DNA from: Candidatus Pantoea deserta
GTDB lineage: Bacteria; Pseudomonadota; Gammaproteobacteria; Enterobacterales; Enterobacteriaceae
Length of the DNA: 64,000 bases
Reading direction: 5' to 3'
Assembly (NCBI RefSeq): GCF_003813865.1
Contig: NZ_RMVG01000011.1
Span: 62,001-126,000, forward strand
Positions 51,333-61,631 of this stretch are shown piece after piece. The notes under the pieces are model-generated. The model saw nothing but the letters and a program-made list of their open reading frames with translations. It made no database searches and was not told the DNA's origin. A program made the translations under genes and the position numbers. The first letter of the stretch is position 1, and every line of letters starts with the position of its first letter.

Positions 51333-52004
51333 ATGCAATACCCGATTAACGAAATGTTCCAGACGCTCCAGGGAGAGGGATTCTATACCGGCGTTCCGGC
51401 CATCTTTATCCGCTTACAGGGATGCCCGGTGGGTTGTAGCTGGTGTGATACCAAACATACCTGGGAGAAGCTGGCCGATCGGGAAACGGCGCTAGGCGAT
51501 ATTCTGGTCAAAACGGTGGAAACGGATGCGTGGGGCAACGCCGATGCGGCGCTGCTGGTTGAGACCATTCAGCGCCAGGGCTGGACGGCGCGTCACGTGG
51601 TCATTACCGGCGGCGAACCGGCAATTTACGATCTGCGTCCGCTGACCACGGCCCTGGAAGCGCAAGGCTTTCAGTGCCAGATCGAAACCAGCGGCACCCA
51701 TGAGGTGCACTGTTCAGAGAACACCTGGGTCACGGTATCGCCAAAGGTGAATATGCGCGGCGGCTATGACGTGCTGGCGCAGGCGCTACAGCGTGCGGAT
51801 GAGATTAAACATCCGGTGGCGCGCGAGCGTGACGTCGAGGCGCTGGACGCGCTGCTGGCGACGCTTACCGACAGCAAAGCGCGCATTATCGCGCTACAGC
51901 CGATCAGCCGCAAAGATGAGGCCACCAGGCTTTGCATCGAAACCTGTATTGCGCGCAACTGGCGTCTTTCGATGCAGACCCACAAGTATCTCAATATCGC
52001 CTGA
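51333..52004 (+). CDS. queE: 7-carboxy-7-deazaguanine synthase QueE
   Basis: A radical-SAM enzyme of 223 residues, same length as E. coli, converting 6-carboxytetrahydropterin to 7-carboxy-7-deazaguanine on the way to queuosine. The cluster motif is CPVGCSWC (CX3CX2C), followed by DTKHTWEKL and VVITGGEPAIYDL. The C-terminal WRLSMQTHKYLNIA is diagnostic. The ATG at 51333 (M-Q-Y-P-I-N-E-M-F) matches the family; a longer frame upstream does not. The partner queD lies 0.75 kb downstream on the other strand. Confidence 0.97.
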   Translation: MQYPINEMFQTLQGEGFYTGVPAIFIRLQGCPVGCSWCDTKHTWEKLADRETALGDILVKTVETDAWGNADAALLVETIQRQGWTARHVVITGGEPAIYDLRPLTTALEAQGFQCQIETSGTHEVHCSENTWVTVSPKVNMRGGYDVLAQALQRADEIKHPVARERDVEALDALLATLTDSKARIIALQPISRKDEATRLCIETCIARNWRLSMQTHKYLNIA

Positions 52005-52042
52005 CGGAACAGCGCAGGGCGGCGACCGCCGCCCGTTTATCC

Positions 52043-52639
52043 TTACTGCTTCGCTTTATAAGCGTCAAATGCCTTTTTAATCTCGTTCTTCGCGGCTTCC
52101 GCGCTTTCAAACCCGTTGAGTTCGACCTTCTTTCGGCCATCCGGCAGCTGTTTATAAACGCGGAAAAAAGCCTGTAGACGCTCCTGCTCGATCTTGGGCA
52201 GATCGCTCAGGCTTTTGATGTCGTCATAGGTCGGATCAATCTTGCTGGTCGGCACCGCGACGATCTTGTCGTCCACTTCACCGCCGTCGATCATCTTCAG
52301 GACGCCGATGGCGCGCAGTTTGATCAGCGTGCCGGGCTGCAACGGCGCGCGGGTATAAAAGATCACGTCGAGCGGATCGTTATCGCCGCCCAGCGACTGC
52401 GTCAGCGATCCGTAGTTGGCCGGGTAGACGACCGGCATCGACTGAAAGCGATCCGCAACGATAAAACCGGTTTTCGCATCGGTCTCATATTTAATCATGC
52501 CGCCAGCCGGAATTTCAGTGACGGCATAGAACGCTTCCGGCAGGTTGTCAGGCTGAGGAAAGTCGAGGACGTTTTGCGCCTGAACGGCGGCGGAGGCGCT
52601 AAAAAGCAGCGCCATAGCGGCGATAGACTTAAGGTTCAT
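52043..52639 (-). CDS. Secreted/periplasmic inorganic pyrophosphatase (family I)
   Basis: A 198-residue protein with a signal peptide (MNLKSIAAMALLFSASAAVQA, with AQA as cleavage site) and a family I pyrophosphatase domain: active-site GGDNDPLDVIFYTR (the D-x-D-P-x-D metal site), YPANYGS, and DDKIVAVPTSKID. The cytoplasmic Ppa has no signal, so this is a second, exported enzyme. It would hydrolyse PPi in the periplasm and make phosphate available. A short GC hairpin (52017-52034) separates it from convergent queE. It interrupts the queE/queD neighbourhood. Confidence 0.9.
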   Translation of the reverse strand: MNLKSIAAMALLFSASAAVQAQNVLDFPQPDNLPEAFYAVTEIPAGGMIKYETDAKTGFIVADRFQSMPVVYPANYGSLTQSLGGDNDPLDVIFYTRAPLQPGTLIKLRAIGVLKMIDGGEVDDKIVAVPTSKIDPTYDDIKSLSDLPKIEQERLQAFFRVYKQLPDGRKKVELNGFESAEAAKNEIKKAFDAYKAKQ

Positions 52640-52757
52640 CGTTGATTCTCTTGCTGTTTAATCAGGAAGAGAACAACGTAGAGAGAGCAGATGACAGGCA
52701 GATGACAACGCGCTAAAGAAGCGCGTGCGGGCTGCGCAAACAGCAGCCCTGACGGGA

Positions 52758-53117
52758 TTACCCTTTATAGACGCAGCCAGCGGTACAGGTTTCTTTGATC
52801 ATGACCGCGCTCAGCTCAGGCAGAAGCGGCTTCATCTCATCCCAAATCCACTTTGCCAGCACTTCGCTGGTGGGATTTTCCAGACCGGGGATGTCATTCA
52901 GGTAATGGTGATCGAGGCGCTCATAAAGGGGCTTGAACGCCGCCTTCAGTTCGGCAAAGTCCATTACCCAGCCGGTATGCGCATCCACTTCGCCGGTAAT
53001 TTCCAGTCGCACCAGAAACGAATGGCCATGCAGGCGACCGCATTTGTGTCCTTCCGGTACATTAGGAAGGTGATGCGCGGCTTCGAACTGGAACTCTTTA
53101 AACAGTGTGGTAGACAT
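52758..53117 (-). CDS. queD: 6-carboxy-5,6,7,8-tetrahydropterin synthase QueD
   Basis: A 119-residue PTPS-fold enzyme (E. coli 121) that converts dihydroneopterin triphosphate to 6-carboxytetrahydropterin, the substrate of QueE. Zinc ligands are visible in FEAAHHLP and CGRLHGHSF, the catalytic Cys in GHKCGR, and [18 protein letters not shown] and [12 protein letters not shown] follow. The start at 53117 matches the family; a longer frame to 53180 is not supported. It is divergent from cysJ. Confidence 0.96.
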   Translation of the reverse strand: MSTTLFKEFQFEAAHHLPNVPEGHKCGRLHGHSFLVRLEITGEVDAHTGWVMDFAELKAAFKPLYERLDHHYLNDIPGLENPTSEVLAKWIWDEMKPLLPELSAVMIKETCTAGCVYKG

Positions 53118-53414
53118 AATGGTTCTCAGGCTTAAAAACAGAGAAATTCTACCTGAAAAGCAGAATTTTCGCACTCGCATCGCTATAAAGGGGCATTTTC
53201 AGGAGAAGCCGAAGAGATTAACTTCTTAAGTAAATGAAAATAAGCGCTTTTCTATACCAGTTTTACTGATTATACCTACCCAAAAAACCACTTAGTCATT
53301 TTGGTTATTTATTATGTCGAAGCCGTATTTAATCGTTAATATACGGGCCGGTAACCTACCACTCTTTCCCGCTACTTCACGGTCCGGACTTCAGACACTG
53401 GAATTTTTAACGCG
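53118..53414 (+). promoter_or_regulatory. queD-cysJ divergent regulatory region
   Basis: A 297-bp AT-rich spacer between the divergent genes. In enterobacteria cysJIH is activated here by CysB with N-acetylserine upstream of the -35. TA-rich candidate -10 elements lie around 53325-53345 (TTAATATAC), but the CysB site is too degenerate to fix by eye. No RNA gene was recognised. Confidence 0.35.
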
Positions 53415-55226
53415 ATGACGACTCAGGCACCCCCAGGTTCTCTGCTCCCGCTCAACCCGGAGCAACTTGCGCGCTTACAGGCGGCAACGACTGATTTTTC
53501 TCCCACCCAGCTGGCGTGGATCTCTGGCTACTTCTGGGGAATGATTAATCAGACGCCCGGCAGCGTGGCAACCAGCGCGCCAGCGGCAGCGGCAGCGGAG
53601 ATCCCGGCGATTACGCTGATCTCGGCTTCGCAAACCGGCAACGCCCGCCGTGTGGCGGAGCAGCTGCGCGACGATCTTCAGGCGGCAAAGCTGAACGTTA
53701 AGCTGGTCAATGCCGGTGATTACAAGTTCAAGCAGATCGCTCAGGAGAAGCTGCTGGTGGTGGTGACCTCCACTCAGGGCGAGGGCGATCCGCCGGAAGA
53801 GGCGGTCGCGCTGCATAAATTTCTGATGTCGAAAAAAGCGCCGAAGCTGGACGGCGCCGCGTTTGCGGTGCTGGGCCTCGGCGACACCTCCTATGAATTT
53901 TTTAGCAAAGCCGGTAAAGACTTCGACAGCCGCCTGGCTGAGCTGGGCGCAGAGCGCCTGCTGGATCGCGTGGATGCGGATGTGGATTTCGCCGAAGCGG
54001 CAGCGAACTGGCGCAGCGCGCTGGTTGAGGTGCTGAAACAGCGCGTGCCGAGCGAAACGCCCGCGCAGGCCGTCGCCACCGCGAGCGGCAGCGTTAACGA
54101 AGTGCACAGCAGCCCCTATACCAAAGAGGCTCCCCTGACCGCCAGCTTTGCCGTTAACCAGAAAATTACCGGCCGCAACTCCGATAAAGACGTGCGTCAT
54201 ATTGAGATCGACCTGGGCGATTCCGGTCTGCGCTATCAGCCCGGCGATGCGCTCGGCGTCTGGTATGAAAACGATGCCGCGCTGGTCGAAGAGCTGCTGG
54301 GTCTGCTGTGGCTAAAAGGCGATGAGCCGGTACAGATCAACGATGAAACCCTGCCGCTCAGCGACGCGCTGCGAAAGCACTTCGAGCTGACGGTGAACAC
54401 CGCGCAGATTGTTGAGCAGTATGCCGCGCTGTCGCGCAATGAGACGCTGCTGGCGCTGGTGGGCGACAAGGCGAAGCTGCAACATTACGCGCAGACTTTC
54501 CCGATTGTCGATATGGTGCGTAATGCGCCGACCGAACTCAACGCGGAACAGCTGACCTCGCTGCTGCGTCCGCTGACGCCGCGTCTCTACTCTATCGCCT
54601 CGTCGCAGGCGGAGAACGAAACCGAAGTGCATATCACCGTGGGCGCGGTGCGCTTCGACATCGACGGCCGCGCTCGCGCAGGCGGCGCCTCCAGCTATCT
54701 GGCCGATCGGCTGGAAGAGGATGCGGACATCCGCGTCTTTATCGAGCACAACGACAACTTCCGTCTGCCGACCAACCCCGACGCGCCGGTGATTATGATT
54801 GGACCGGGTACCGGCATTGCGCCGTTCCGCGCCTTTATGCAGCAGCGCGACAATGACGGCGCAGGCGGCAAAAACTGGCTGTTCTTCGGCAATCCGCACT
54901 TTACCGAAGACTTCCTTTATCAGGTCGAGTGGCAGAAGTACGTTAAAGACGGCCTGCTGACCAATATCGACCTCGCCTGGTCGCGCGACCAGGAACAGAA
55001 GGTTTATGTTCAGGACAAAATCCGCGCCAGAGGGGCGGAAGTATGGCGCTGGATTGAAGAGGGCGCCCATATTTATGTCTGCGGCGACGCCAACCGTATG
55101 GCGAAAGACGTCGAGCAGGCACTGCTGGATGTGGTGGTCGAACACGGCGCAATGGATCGTGAAACGGCCGACGAATTTTTAAGTGAGCTGCGCATTGAGC
55201 GCCGTTATCAGCGAGACGTTTACTAA
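53415..55226 (+). CDS. cysJ: Sulfite reductase (NADPH) flavoprotein alpha subunit
   Basis: The 603-residue diflavin reductase (E. coli 599) that passes electrons from NADPH through FAD and FMN to CysI. An N-terminal flavodoxin domain ([38 protein letters not shown]), an FAD domain ([23 protein letters not shown]) and an NADPH domain ([34 protein letters not shown]) are all intact, ending RRYQRDVY. It overlaps cysI by one base (TAATG). Confidence 0.98.
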   Translation: MTTQAPPGSLLPLNPEQLARLQAATTDFSPTQLAWISGYFWGMINQTPGSVATSAPAAAAAEIPAITLISASQTGNARRVAEQLRDDLQAAKLNVKLVNAGDYKFKQIAQEKLLVVVTSTQGEGDPPEEAVALHKFLMSKKAPKLDGAAFAVLGLGDTSYEFFSKAGKDFDSRLAELGAERLLDRVDADVDFAEAAANWRSALVEVLKQRVPSETPAQAVATASGSVNEVHSSPYTKEAPLTASFAVNQKITGRNSDKDVRHIEIDLGDSGLRYQPGDALGVWYENDAALVEELLGLLWLKGDEPVQINDETLPLSDALRKHFELTVNTAQIVEQYAALSRNETLLALVGDKAKLQHYAQTFPIVDMVRNAPTELNAEQLTSLLRPLTPRLYSIASSQAENETEVHITVGAVRFDIDGRARAGGASSYLADRLEEDADIRVFIEHNDNFRLPTNPDAPVIMIGPGTGIAPFRAFMQQRDNDGAGGKNWLFFGNPHFTEDFLYQVEWQKYVKDGLLTNIDLAWSRDQEQKVYVQDKIRARGAEVWRWIEEGAHIYVCGDANRMAKDVEQALLDVVVEHGAMDRETADEFLSELRIERRYQRDVY

Positions 55227-56950
55227 TGAGCGAAAAACACCCTGGACCGCTGGTTGTTGAAGGCAAGCTGGTCGACGCTGAGCGTCTTAAAAAACAGAGC
55301 AACTATTTACGCGGCACTATTCTGGAAGACCTTGATGATGGTCTGACCGGCGGATTCAGCGGCGACAACTTCCTGCTGATCCGTTTCCACGGCATGTACC
55401 AGCAGGATGACCGCGATATTCGCGCCGAACGCGCCGAGCAGAAGCTGGAGCCGCGCCACGCCATGATGCTGCGCTGCCGTTTGCCGGGCGGCATTATTAC
55501 GCCGACGCAGTGGCTGGCGATCGATAAGTTCGCCACCGAGAAGACCCTGTACGGCAGCATCCGCCTGACCAACCGTCAGACATTCCAGTTTCACGGCATT
55601 CTGAAAAAGAACGTGAAGCCGTCGCATCAAATGCTGCATGAGGTGGGTCTCGACGCGCTGGCGACCGCCAACGATGTGAACCGCAACGTACTCTGCACCT
55701 CAAACCCGGTCGAGTCGGAGCTGCATCAGGAAGCTTACGAGTGGGCGAAGAAGATCTCTGAGCATCTGCTGCCGCGCACCCGCGCCTATGCGGAGATCTG
55801 GTGGGACAAAGAGAAGGTCGCGACCACCGATGAGGAGCCGATCCTCGGCGAGACCTATCTGCCGCGTAAATTCAAAACCACCGTGGTGATCCCGCCGCAT
55901 AACGATGTGGATCTGCACGCCAACGATCTTAACTTCATCGCGGTTGCCGAGAAGGGCAAACTGATCGGCTTTAACCTGCTGGTGGGCGGCGGTCTGTCGA
56001 TTGAGCACGGCAACAAGGCGACCTATGCGCGCACCGCCAGCGAAATCGGCTATCTGCCGCTGAGCAAAACGCTGGAGGTCGCGGCTGCGGTCGTCACCAC
56101 GCAGCGCGACTGGGGCAACCGTACCGATCGTAAAAACGCCAAGACCAAATACACCCTGGAGCGCGTTGGCGTCGAAACCTTCAAAGCGGAAGTGGAAAAG
56201 CGCGCCGGTTTGACCTTCGAACCGATTCGCCCGTATGAATTCACCACGCGCGGCGACCGTATTGGCTGGATTAAGGGTATCGACAATAAGTGGCACCTGA
56301 CGCTGTTTATTGAAAACGGCCGCCTGCTGGACTATCCGGGGCGTCCGCTGAAGAGCGGCATCGCCGCCATCGCGCGCGTGCATCAGGGCGATTTCCGCCT
56401 GACGGCCAACCAGAACCTGATCGTGGCCGGCGTGCCGGAGAGCGAAAAGGCGAAAATTGAGGCGATTGCGCGCGAGCATGGCCTGATGGAGAGCGTCACC
56501 GCGCAGCGTGAAAACTCGATGGCGTGCGTAGCCTTTCCAACCTGTCCGCTGGCGATGGCCGAGGCCGAGCGCTTCCTGCCCGACTTCGTCACAAAAGTGG
56601 AAGAGATTATGCATCGCCACGGCGTGGGCGAAGAGCACATAGTGTTACGCGTTACCGGTTGTCCCAACGGCTGCGGGCGTGCCATGCTGGCGGAAATCGG
56701 ACTGGTGGGCAAAGCGCCGGGCCGTTATAACCTGCATATCGGCGGCAACCGCATCGGTACGCGTATTCCGCGCATGTATCGCGAGAACATTACGGAAAGC
56801 GAGATCCTCGCCAGCATCGACGAGCTGGTAGGCCGCTGGGCGCAGGAGCGCCTCGGCGATGAAGGCTTCGGCGATTTCACTATCCGCGCAGGCATTATCA
56901 AGCCGGTCGTCGATCCGGCACGCGATTTCTGGGATTCGGAGGCAGTATGA
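55226..56950 (+). CDS. cysI: Sulfite reductase hemoprotein beta subunit
   Basis: The 574-residue siroheme and [4Fe-4S] subunit (E. coli 570), reducing sulfite to sulfide with six electrons. The cluster/siroheme cysteines are in [15 protein letters not shown] and [16 protein letters not shown]; ferredoxin-like half-domains with [13 protein letters not shown] and LTANQNLIV bind siroheme. The siroheme is made by CysG, encoded 2.3 kb downstream. ATGA overlap with cysH. Confidence 0.98.
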   Translation: MSEKHPGPLVVEGKLVDAERLKKQSNYLRGTILEDLDDGLTGGFSGDNFLLIRFHGMYQQDDRDIRAERAEQKLEPRHAMMLRCRLPGGIITPTQWLAIDKFATEKTLYGSIRLTNRQTFQFHGILKKNVKPSHQMLHEVGLDALATANDVNRNVLCTSNPVESELHQEAYEWAKKISEHLLPRTRAYAEIWWDKEKVATTDEEPILGETYLPRKFKTTVVIPPHNDVDLHANDLNFIAVAEKGKLIGFNLLVGGGLSIEHGNKATYARTASEIGYLPLSKTLEVAAAVVTTQRDWGNRTDRKNAKTKYTLERVGVETFKAEVEKRAGLTFEPIRPYEFTTRGDRIGWIKGIDNKWHLTLFIENGRLLDYPGRPLKSGIAAIARVHQGDFRLTANQNLIVAGVPESEKAKIEAIAREHGLMESVTAQRENSMACVAFPTCPLAMAEAERFLPDFVTKVEEIMHRHGVGEEHIVLRVTGCPNGCGRAMLAEIGLVGKAPGRYNLHIGGNRIGTRIPRMYRENITESEILASIDELVGRWAQERLGDEGFGDFTIRAGIIKPVVDPARDFWDSEAV

Positions 56951-57681
56951 GTCAGTTCGACCTCGCAGCACTGAGTGAAATGAACAAAGTTGAGCGCACG
57001 CTGGCGCTGGCGGCCACCAATGCGCAGCTGGAGAAGCGCTCGGCGGAGGAGCGCGTCAGCTGGACGCTGGAGAATCTGCCGGGGGCGTTTGTGCTCTCCT
57101 CAAGTTTTGGCATTCAGGCGGCGGTGTCGCTGCATCTGGTTACGCGCCAGCAGCCCGATATTCCGGTGATCCTCACCGATACCGGCTACCTGTTCCCCGA
57201 AACCTATCGCTTTATTGATGCGCTGACCGACCAGCTTAATCTGAACCTGAAAGTGTTTCGCGCCGAAACCTCGCCAGCCTGGCAGGAAGCGCGCTACGGC
57301 AAACTGTGGGAGCAGGGCGTCGAAGGCATTGAGCAGTACAATCAGATTAATAAGGTTGAGCCGATGAACCGCGCCTTGCAGACGCTGGGCGCGCAGACCT
57401 GGTTTGCCGGACTGCGTCGCGATCAGTCCGGCAGCCGGGCGAATTTGCCAGTGCTGAATGTGCAGCGCGGCGTGTTTAAAGTGCTGCCGATTATCGACTG
57501 GGACAATCGGCAAATTCATCAGTATCTGCAACAGCACAATCTTAAATACCATCCGCTGTGGGATGAGGGCTATTTGTCGGTCGGCGACACTCATACCACG
57601 CGTAAATGGGAGCCAGGCATGGCGGAAGAAGAGACGCGCTTCTTCGGTCTGAAGCGCGAGTGCGGACTGCACGAAGGCTAA
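56947..57681 (+). CDS. cysH: Phosphoadenosine phosphosulfate (PAPS) reductase
   Basis: A 244-residue thioredoxin-dependent enzyme (same size as E. coli) that reduces PAPS to sulfite and PAP. The PP-loop-like [29 protein letters not shown], and the redox cysteine in the C-terminal ECGLHEG are present. The CC pairs typical of Fe-S APS reductases are absent, which fixes it as the PAPS type and fits the presence of cysC. Last gene of cysJIH. Confidence 0.98.
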   Translation: MSQFDLAALSEMNKVERTLALAATNAQLEKRSAEERVSWTLENLPGAFVLSSSFGIQAAVSLHLVTRQQPDIPVILTDTGYLFPETYRFIDALTDQLNLNLKVFRAETSPAWQEARYGKLWEQGVEGIEQYNQINKVEPMNRALQTLGAQTWFAGLRRDQSGSRANLPVLNVQRGVFKVLPIIDWDNRQIHQYLQQHNLKYHPLWDEGYLSVGDTHTTRKWEPGMAEEETRFFGLKRECGLHEG

Positions 57682-57689
57682 ATAACGGC

Positions 57690-57710
57690 CGCGCCGTGAT
57701 AAGCGGCGCG
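57690..57710. terminator. Hairpin between convergent cysH and YciI-like gene
   Basis: CGCGCCG (57690-57696) and CGGCGCG (57704-57710) form a perfect stem around 7 nt. No T tract is seen. Confidence 0.4.
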
Positions 57711-57718
57711 CCTGCGCA

Positions 57719-58003
57719 CTATATTCCCACCAGCGCGGCGAAATCGTCGGTCGCGCGCGTGACGTTCAGCTTTGTCACCTCATAGTTGGCCACCGCGACA
57801 AAAGGATCTTCCGCCAGAATGGCATCCAGCCGTGCGCGATCCATCTCTTTTGCCAGCACTATGCCGCCGGTACGCGGGTCCTTACGGCCAGCCGCAATAA
57901 ACGCCCCCGCGGCGAAATAGCGATCCAGCCACTGAATATGCGGCTCCAGCAGCGCTTCAACCTCTTCAACCGGACGAAAATAACTTAACGAGACGATATA
58001 CAT
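57719..58003 (-). CDS. YciI-like protein
   Basis: A 94-residue single-domain protein of the YciI/DGPF-related ferredoxin-like fold: MYIVSLSYFRPVEEVEALLE, then HIQWLDRYFAAGAFIAAGRKDPRTGGIVLA, with the conserved histidine and the DP motif of the family. The function of this family is not settled; some members are dehalogenase- or muconolactone-isomerase-like. ATG 58003 was chosen because GAGGATC precedes it. It follows iap on the same strand by 8 bp and is probably cotranscribed. Confidence 0.82.
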   Translation of the reverse strand: MYIVSLSYFRPVEEVEALLEPHIQWLDRYFAAGAFIAAGRKDPRTGGIVLAKEMDRARLDAILAEDPFVAVANYEVTKLNVTRATDDFAALVGI

Positions 58004-58011
58004 AGTGATCC

Positions 58012-59031
58012 TCACACTTTGGGATTGGTCAGTTCGCCCAGCAGCGGCAGCAATACGCTGACGCTGTCGCGCGTGCGTATCGAGATGCGTCCCGGCAGCC
58101 AGCGATCCAGATAGCTGAGATTATCACGGTCGGTCTGATGACGCGTGGTGCCCTCCGGGAAGTGCGATGAACGGCTGCGCTGCTGTGCGCCATCCCGGTT
58201 GCCCAGCATCCAGTTGCTTGCCGTCACGTCCAGCAGGGGAAAGCCGGCCTTATCAAAGGCATTGATGCCGAGGTAGTCGCGCGCGGCGATTTGATGACTG
58301 GCGGCGGGGATGCCGAGCTGCTGCGCCAGGCGCAGCGCGCGTTCGCTGGTCTGCTTGCGCACCGCGCGCGGCGTGTTGATGCCGCTGTTAAAGTAGAGGC
58401 GATCGCCCGTAATCAGGCTGTTCAAATCAATTACCAGCAGCGTGTTCTTTTTCTCTTTTTCGCTCATGCGCGCAACATAATCCTGCATGCCGCCCAGCGA
58501 CGCCTCGCCTGCGCTCAGCGCGACAAAACGAATGCCGTAGTGCAGCGGCCGCTGGCTCAGCTGCTGCGCCAGCTCCAGCATAATGCCCAGTCCGGAGGCG
58601 TTATCGTCAACGCCCTGCAAGCGCAGGCCGCCAAGATTATGCTCCGCGTCGCTGCTGCTGAGCGGCGTCCAGGTATCAAGATGCGCCACGATCAGGATCT
58701 CCTGCGGGGCGCTTCCCGCGCGAGCGGCAATCACCGAGGTTGCGGTGATCTTGTGCCAGCGTAGCTCGCCGCTCTTTTCACGCCAGCGATAGCCGGTATT
58801 AAACTGACGCGTATTACTCTGAAAACCCAGCGCGCTGAACTGCTGCTGGAGATAGTCGGCAGCCATCATTTCGGCCGGACTGCCGCTCATGCGGCCGGGA
58901 AAATAGGTGGCGATGTGGCGGAGCTGCTGCTCGGCAAAGTGTCCAGGCGCGACGCTGGCGGCCTGGGCAGGCAGAGCAAAACCGCAACTCAACAGCGCAG
59001 CCAGCGCGGTCAGGCGGAGAAAGGCAAACAT
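58012..59031 (-). CDS. iap: Iap-like aminopeptidase (M28 family), metal site altered
   Basis: A 339-residue periplasmic protein with a signal peptide (LPAQA cleavage) and an M28 metallopeptidase fold, matching E. coli Iap, the alkaline phosphatase isozyme-converting aminopeptidase. The first ligands are kept (HLDT at 117-120 and the bridging DD of GVDDNASG, 141-145). The usual GEE is GEA (Glu176-Ala177), and the segment that reads NLDNL in E. coli reads DLNSL here (202-206), so two zinc ligands appear replaced. Start ATG at 59031 has AAGGA upstream. Position next to cys genes is conserved, but there is no CRISPR-Cas beside it. Confidence 0.85.
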   Translation of the reverse strand: MFAFLRLTALAALLSCGFALPAQAASVAPGHFAEQQLRHIATYFPGRMSGSPAEMMAADYLQQQFSALGFQSNTRQFNTGYRWREKSGELRWHKITATSVIAARAGSAPQEILIVAHLDTWTPLSSSDAEHNLGGLRLQGVDDNASGLGIMLELAQQLSQRPLHYGIRFVALSAGEASLGGMQDYVARMSEKEKKNTLLVIDLNSLITGDRLYFNSGINTPRAVRKQTSERALRLAQQLGIPAASHQIAARDYLGINAFDKAGFPLLDVTASNWMLGNRDGAQQRSRSSHFPEGTTRHQTDRDNLSYLDRWLPGRISIRTRDSVSVLLPLLGELTNPKV

Positions 59032-59287
59032 GCTGTGTTCCTTGTGAGGGCATCCCATAACAAATACGGCAAATTTTTTTCGCTGTTTAGTATGAAACTG
59101 TGATCGCCATTAAACAATTTGATTTGCACCGAAAGCCTTGCCAGATCATCTGTTAAGCACATTTTGTTATGACCTTGCCCGGTGCGTTATTCCATTCGGT
59201 AACTACTCATTCCAATTCGTAATTTCATCTGCCAGAAGGGCGCAACGTATAGTCGCGTTAAATTACGGTTACAACACTAAGGTTATC
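59032..59287 (+). promoter_or_regulatory. Probable CysB-dependent promoter region of cysG-cysDNC
   Basis: A 256-bp spacer between divergent iap and cysG. A TATAGT -10 (59248-59253) lies about 35 bp before the GTG start with no recognisable -35, as expected of an activator-dependent promoter. AT-rich sequence upstream (59080-59235) would hold CysB sites. Confidence 0.4.
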
Positions 59288-60703
59288 GTGGATTATCTGC
59301 CTCTTTTCGCCGACCTCAAGGGTCGTCCGGTGCTGGTGGTAGGCGGCGGCGACGTCGCCGCCCGCAAAATCGAACTGCTGCGCCGCGCCTCTGCGCAGGT
59401 GCGCGTGGTGTCGCGCGAGCTATGCCCGGAACTCCAGGCGCTGCATCAGGAGCAGCAGATTGAATGGCTGGCTACCGCCTTCGATCCGGCTCAGCTGGAT
59501 AGCGTGTTCCTGGCGATTGCCGCAACCGACGATAACCTGCTTAACCGTCAGGTTTACGACGAGGCCAATGCCCGTCACCGCCTGGTCAACGTGGTGGACG
59601 ACCAGCCCAAATGCAGCTTTATCTTTCCCTCGATCGTCGATCGCTCTCCGCTTGTCGTCGCCATTTCCTCCAGCGGCACCGCGCCGGTGCTGGCGCGTAT
59701 GCTGCGCGAAAAGCTGGAAGCGCTGCTGCCTGCCAGCCTGGGGCAGATGGCGGAAGTGGCGGGCGCGTTTCGCGACAGCGTTAAACAGCGCTTTAGCCGC
59801 ATGTCCGATCGCCGCCGCTTCTGGGAGCGAGCCTTTAACGGCCTGTTTGCCAGCCAGATGGCGGCGGGCAACATCGAAGAGGCGACGCGCACGCTTCAGC
59901 GCGAACTTCAGCAACAGCCGAATCGGGAAGGGGAGATCATTCTGGTCGGCGCCGGACCGGGCGACAGCGGCTTGCTGACGCTGCGAGGCTTGCAGGTTAT
60001 GCAGCTGGCCGATGTGGTTCTCTATGACCATCTGGTGAGCGACGAGGTGCTGGATCTGGTGCGCCGCGACGCCGATCGCATCTGCGTCGGCAAGCGCGCC
60101 GGAGCGCACTCGGTGCCGCAGGAGGAGACCAATCGCCTGCTGGTCGAGCTGGCGCAACAGGGCAAACGCGTGGTGCGCCTGAAAGGCGGCGATCCCTTTA
60201 TCTTTGGCCGCGGCGGCGAAGAGTTGCAGGCGGCGCAGGAAGCGGGCATTCCGTTTCAGGTGGTGCCTGGCGTAACGGCGGCGGCGGGCGCGACCGCCTA
60301 TGCCGGTATTCCCCTGACGCATCGCGACCACGCGCAGAGCGTAATGTTTATTACCGGCCACTGCCGCGCCGACGGCGACGGTATCGACTGGCCTTCGCTG
60401 GCGCGCGCGCGGCAGACGCTGGCTATTTATATGGGCACGGTAAAAGCCGCAGAGATTAGCGAAGGGCTGATACGGCATGGCCGCGCCGCCGACACGCCGG
60501 TGGCGGTGATTGGCCGCGGCACGCGTCAGGATCAGCAGGTGCTGACCGGCACATTAGAACACCTGGAAGCGCTGGCCGCTGCCGCGCCGACGCCAGCGCT
60601 GCTGGTTATCGGAGAAGTGGTGAATTTGCACGGGCAACTGGCCTGGTTTCAACATTCTGCACAGCAGGCGACCCGCGAGTCCGCCGTTGTCAATCTGGCT
60701 TGA
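59288..60703 (+). CDS. cysG: Siroheme synthase (trifunctional)
   Basis: A 471-residue fusion enzyme. The N-terminal precorrin-2 dehydrogenase/ferrochelatase has [17 protein letters not shown] and [20 protein letters not shown]; the C-terminal uroporphyrinogen III methyltransferase has [32 protein letters not shown] and [13 protein letters not shown]. It makes siroheme for CysI. The start is GTG 59288 (V-D-Y-L-P-L-F), set by homology to E. coli MDHLPIF; upstream in-frame starts would add a non-homologous leader. In E. coli cysG lies with nir genes; here it heads the cysDNC operon, 9 bp before cysD. Confidence 0.96.
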   Translation: MDYLPLFADLKGRPVLVVGGGDVAARKIELLRRASAQVRVVSRELCPELQALHQEQQIEWLATAFDPAQLDSVFLAIAATDDNLLNRQVYDEANARHRLVNVVDDQPKCSFIFPSIVDRSPLVVAISSSGTAPVLARMLREKLEALLPASLGQMAEVAGAFRDSVKQRFSRMSDRRRFWERAFNGLFASQMAAGNIEEATRTLQRELQQQPNREGEIILVGAGPGDSGLLTLRGLQVMQLADVVLYDHLVSDEVLDLVRRDADRICVGKRAGAHSVPQEETNRLLVELAQQGKRVVRLKGGDPFIFGRGGEELQAAQEAGIPFQVVPGVTAAAGATAYAGIPLTHRDHAQSVMFITGHCRADGDGIDWPSLARARQTLAIYMGTVKAAEISEGLIRHGRAADTPVAVIGRGTRQDQQVLTGTLEHLEALAAAAPTPALLVIGEVVNLHGQLAWFQHSAQQATRESAVVNLA

Positions 60704-60712
60704 GGAAAAATC

Positions 60713-61621
60713 ATGGACCAAAAAAGACTCACTCATCTGCGTCAGTTAGAGGCGGAAAGCATTCACATCATCCGGGAAGTCGCGGCGGAGTTCAGCAATC
60801 CGGTAATGATGTACTCCATCGGGAAAGACTCGTCGGTGATGCTGCACCTGGCGCGCAAGGCCTTTTATCCTGGCACGCTGCCGTTTCCGCTGCTGCACGT
60901 CGATACCGGCTGGAAGTTTCGCGAGATGTATGCCTTCCGCGATCGCACAGTCAAGGAGATGGGCGCAGAGCTGCTGGTTCACCGCAACCCGGAAGGCGTG
61001 GCGATGGGCATCAACCCCTTCGTACACGGCAGCGCCAAGCATACCGACATTATGAAAACCGAAGGGCTGAAGCAGGCGCTGAACAAATATGGCTTTGACG
61101 CCGCATTCGGCGGCGCGCGCCGTGACGAAGAGAAGTCGCGCGCCAAAGAGCGTATCTACTCTTTCCGCGACCGCTTCCACCGCTGGGACCCGAAAAACCA
61201 GCGCCCGGAGCTGTGGCACAACTACAACGGCCAGATTAACAAAGGCGAGAGCATCCGCGTCTTCCCGCTGTCGAACTGGACCGAACTGGACATCTGGCAG
61301 TACATCTTCCTGGAAAACATTGAGATCGTGCCGCTCTACCTGGCCGCGCCGCGCCCGGTGCTGGAACGCGACGGGATGCTGATGATGGTGGATGACGACC
61401 GTATCGATTTACAGCCTGGCGAAGTGATCAAGCAGCGCATGGTGCGTTTCCGTACCCTCGGCTGCTGGCCGCTTACCGGCGCGGTGGAGTCCGAAGCGCA
61501 GACGCTGCCGGAAATTATCGAAGAGATGCTGGTCTCGACCACCAGCGAACGCCAGGGCCGCGTGATTGACCGCGATCAGTCCGGTTCGATGGAACTGAAA
61601 AAACGTCAGGGTTATTTCTAA
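60713..61621 (+). CDS. cysD: Sulfate adenylyltransferase subunit 2
   Basis: A 302-residue ATP sulfurylase catalytic subunit (E. coli 302) that forms APS from ATP and sulfate, driven by GTP hydrolysis on CysN. The PP-loop is [38 protein letters not shown] and [14 protein letters not shown] are family signatures. Preceded by TGAGGA and followed by cysN after 10 bp. Confidence 0.98.
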   Translation: MDQKRLTHLRQLEAESIHIIREVAAEFSNPVMMYSIGKDSSVMLHLARKAFYPGTLPFPLLHVDTGWKFREMYAFRDRTVKEMGAELLVHRNPEGVAMGINPFVHGSAKHTDIMKTEGLKQALNKYGFDAAFGGARRDEEKSRAKERIYSFRDRFHRWDPKNQRPELWHNYNGQINKGESIRVFPLSNWTELDIWQYIFLENIEIVPLYLAAPRPVLERDGMLMMVDDDRIDLQPGEVIKQRMVRFRTLGCWPLTGAVESEAQTLPEIIEEMLVSTTSERQGRVIDRDQSGSMELKKRQGYF

Positions 61622-61631
61622 GGAGACGCAG

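Noticed and set aside
57682..59290. Possible CRISPR array beside iap and cys genes
   Set aside because: This is the E. coli CRISPR locus, but no regularly spaced repeats or cas genes are present here.
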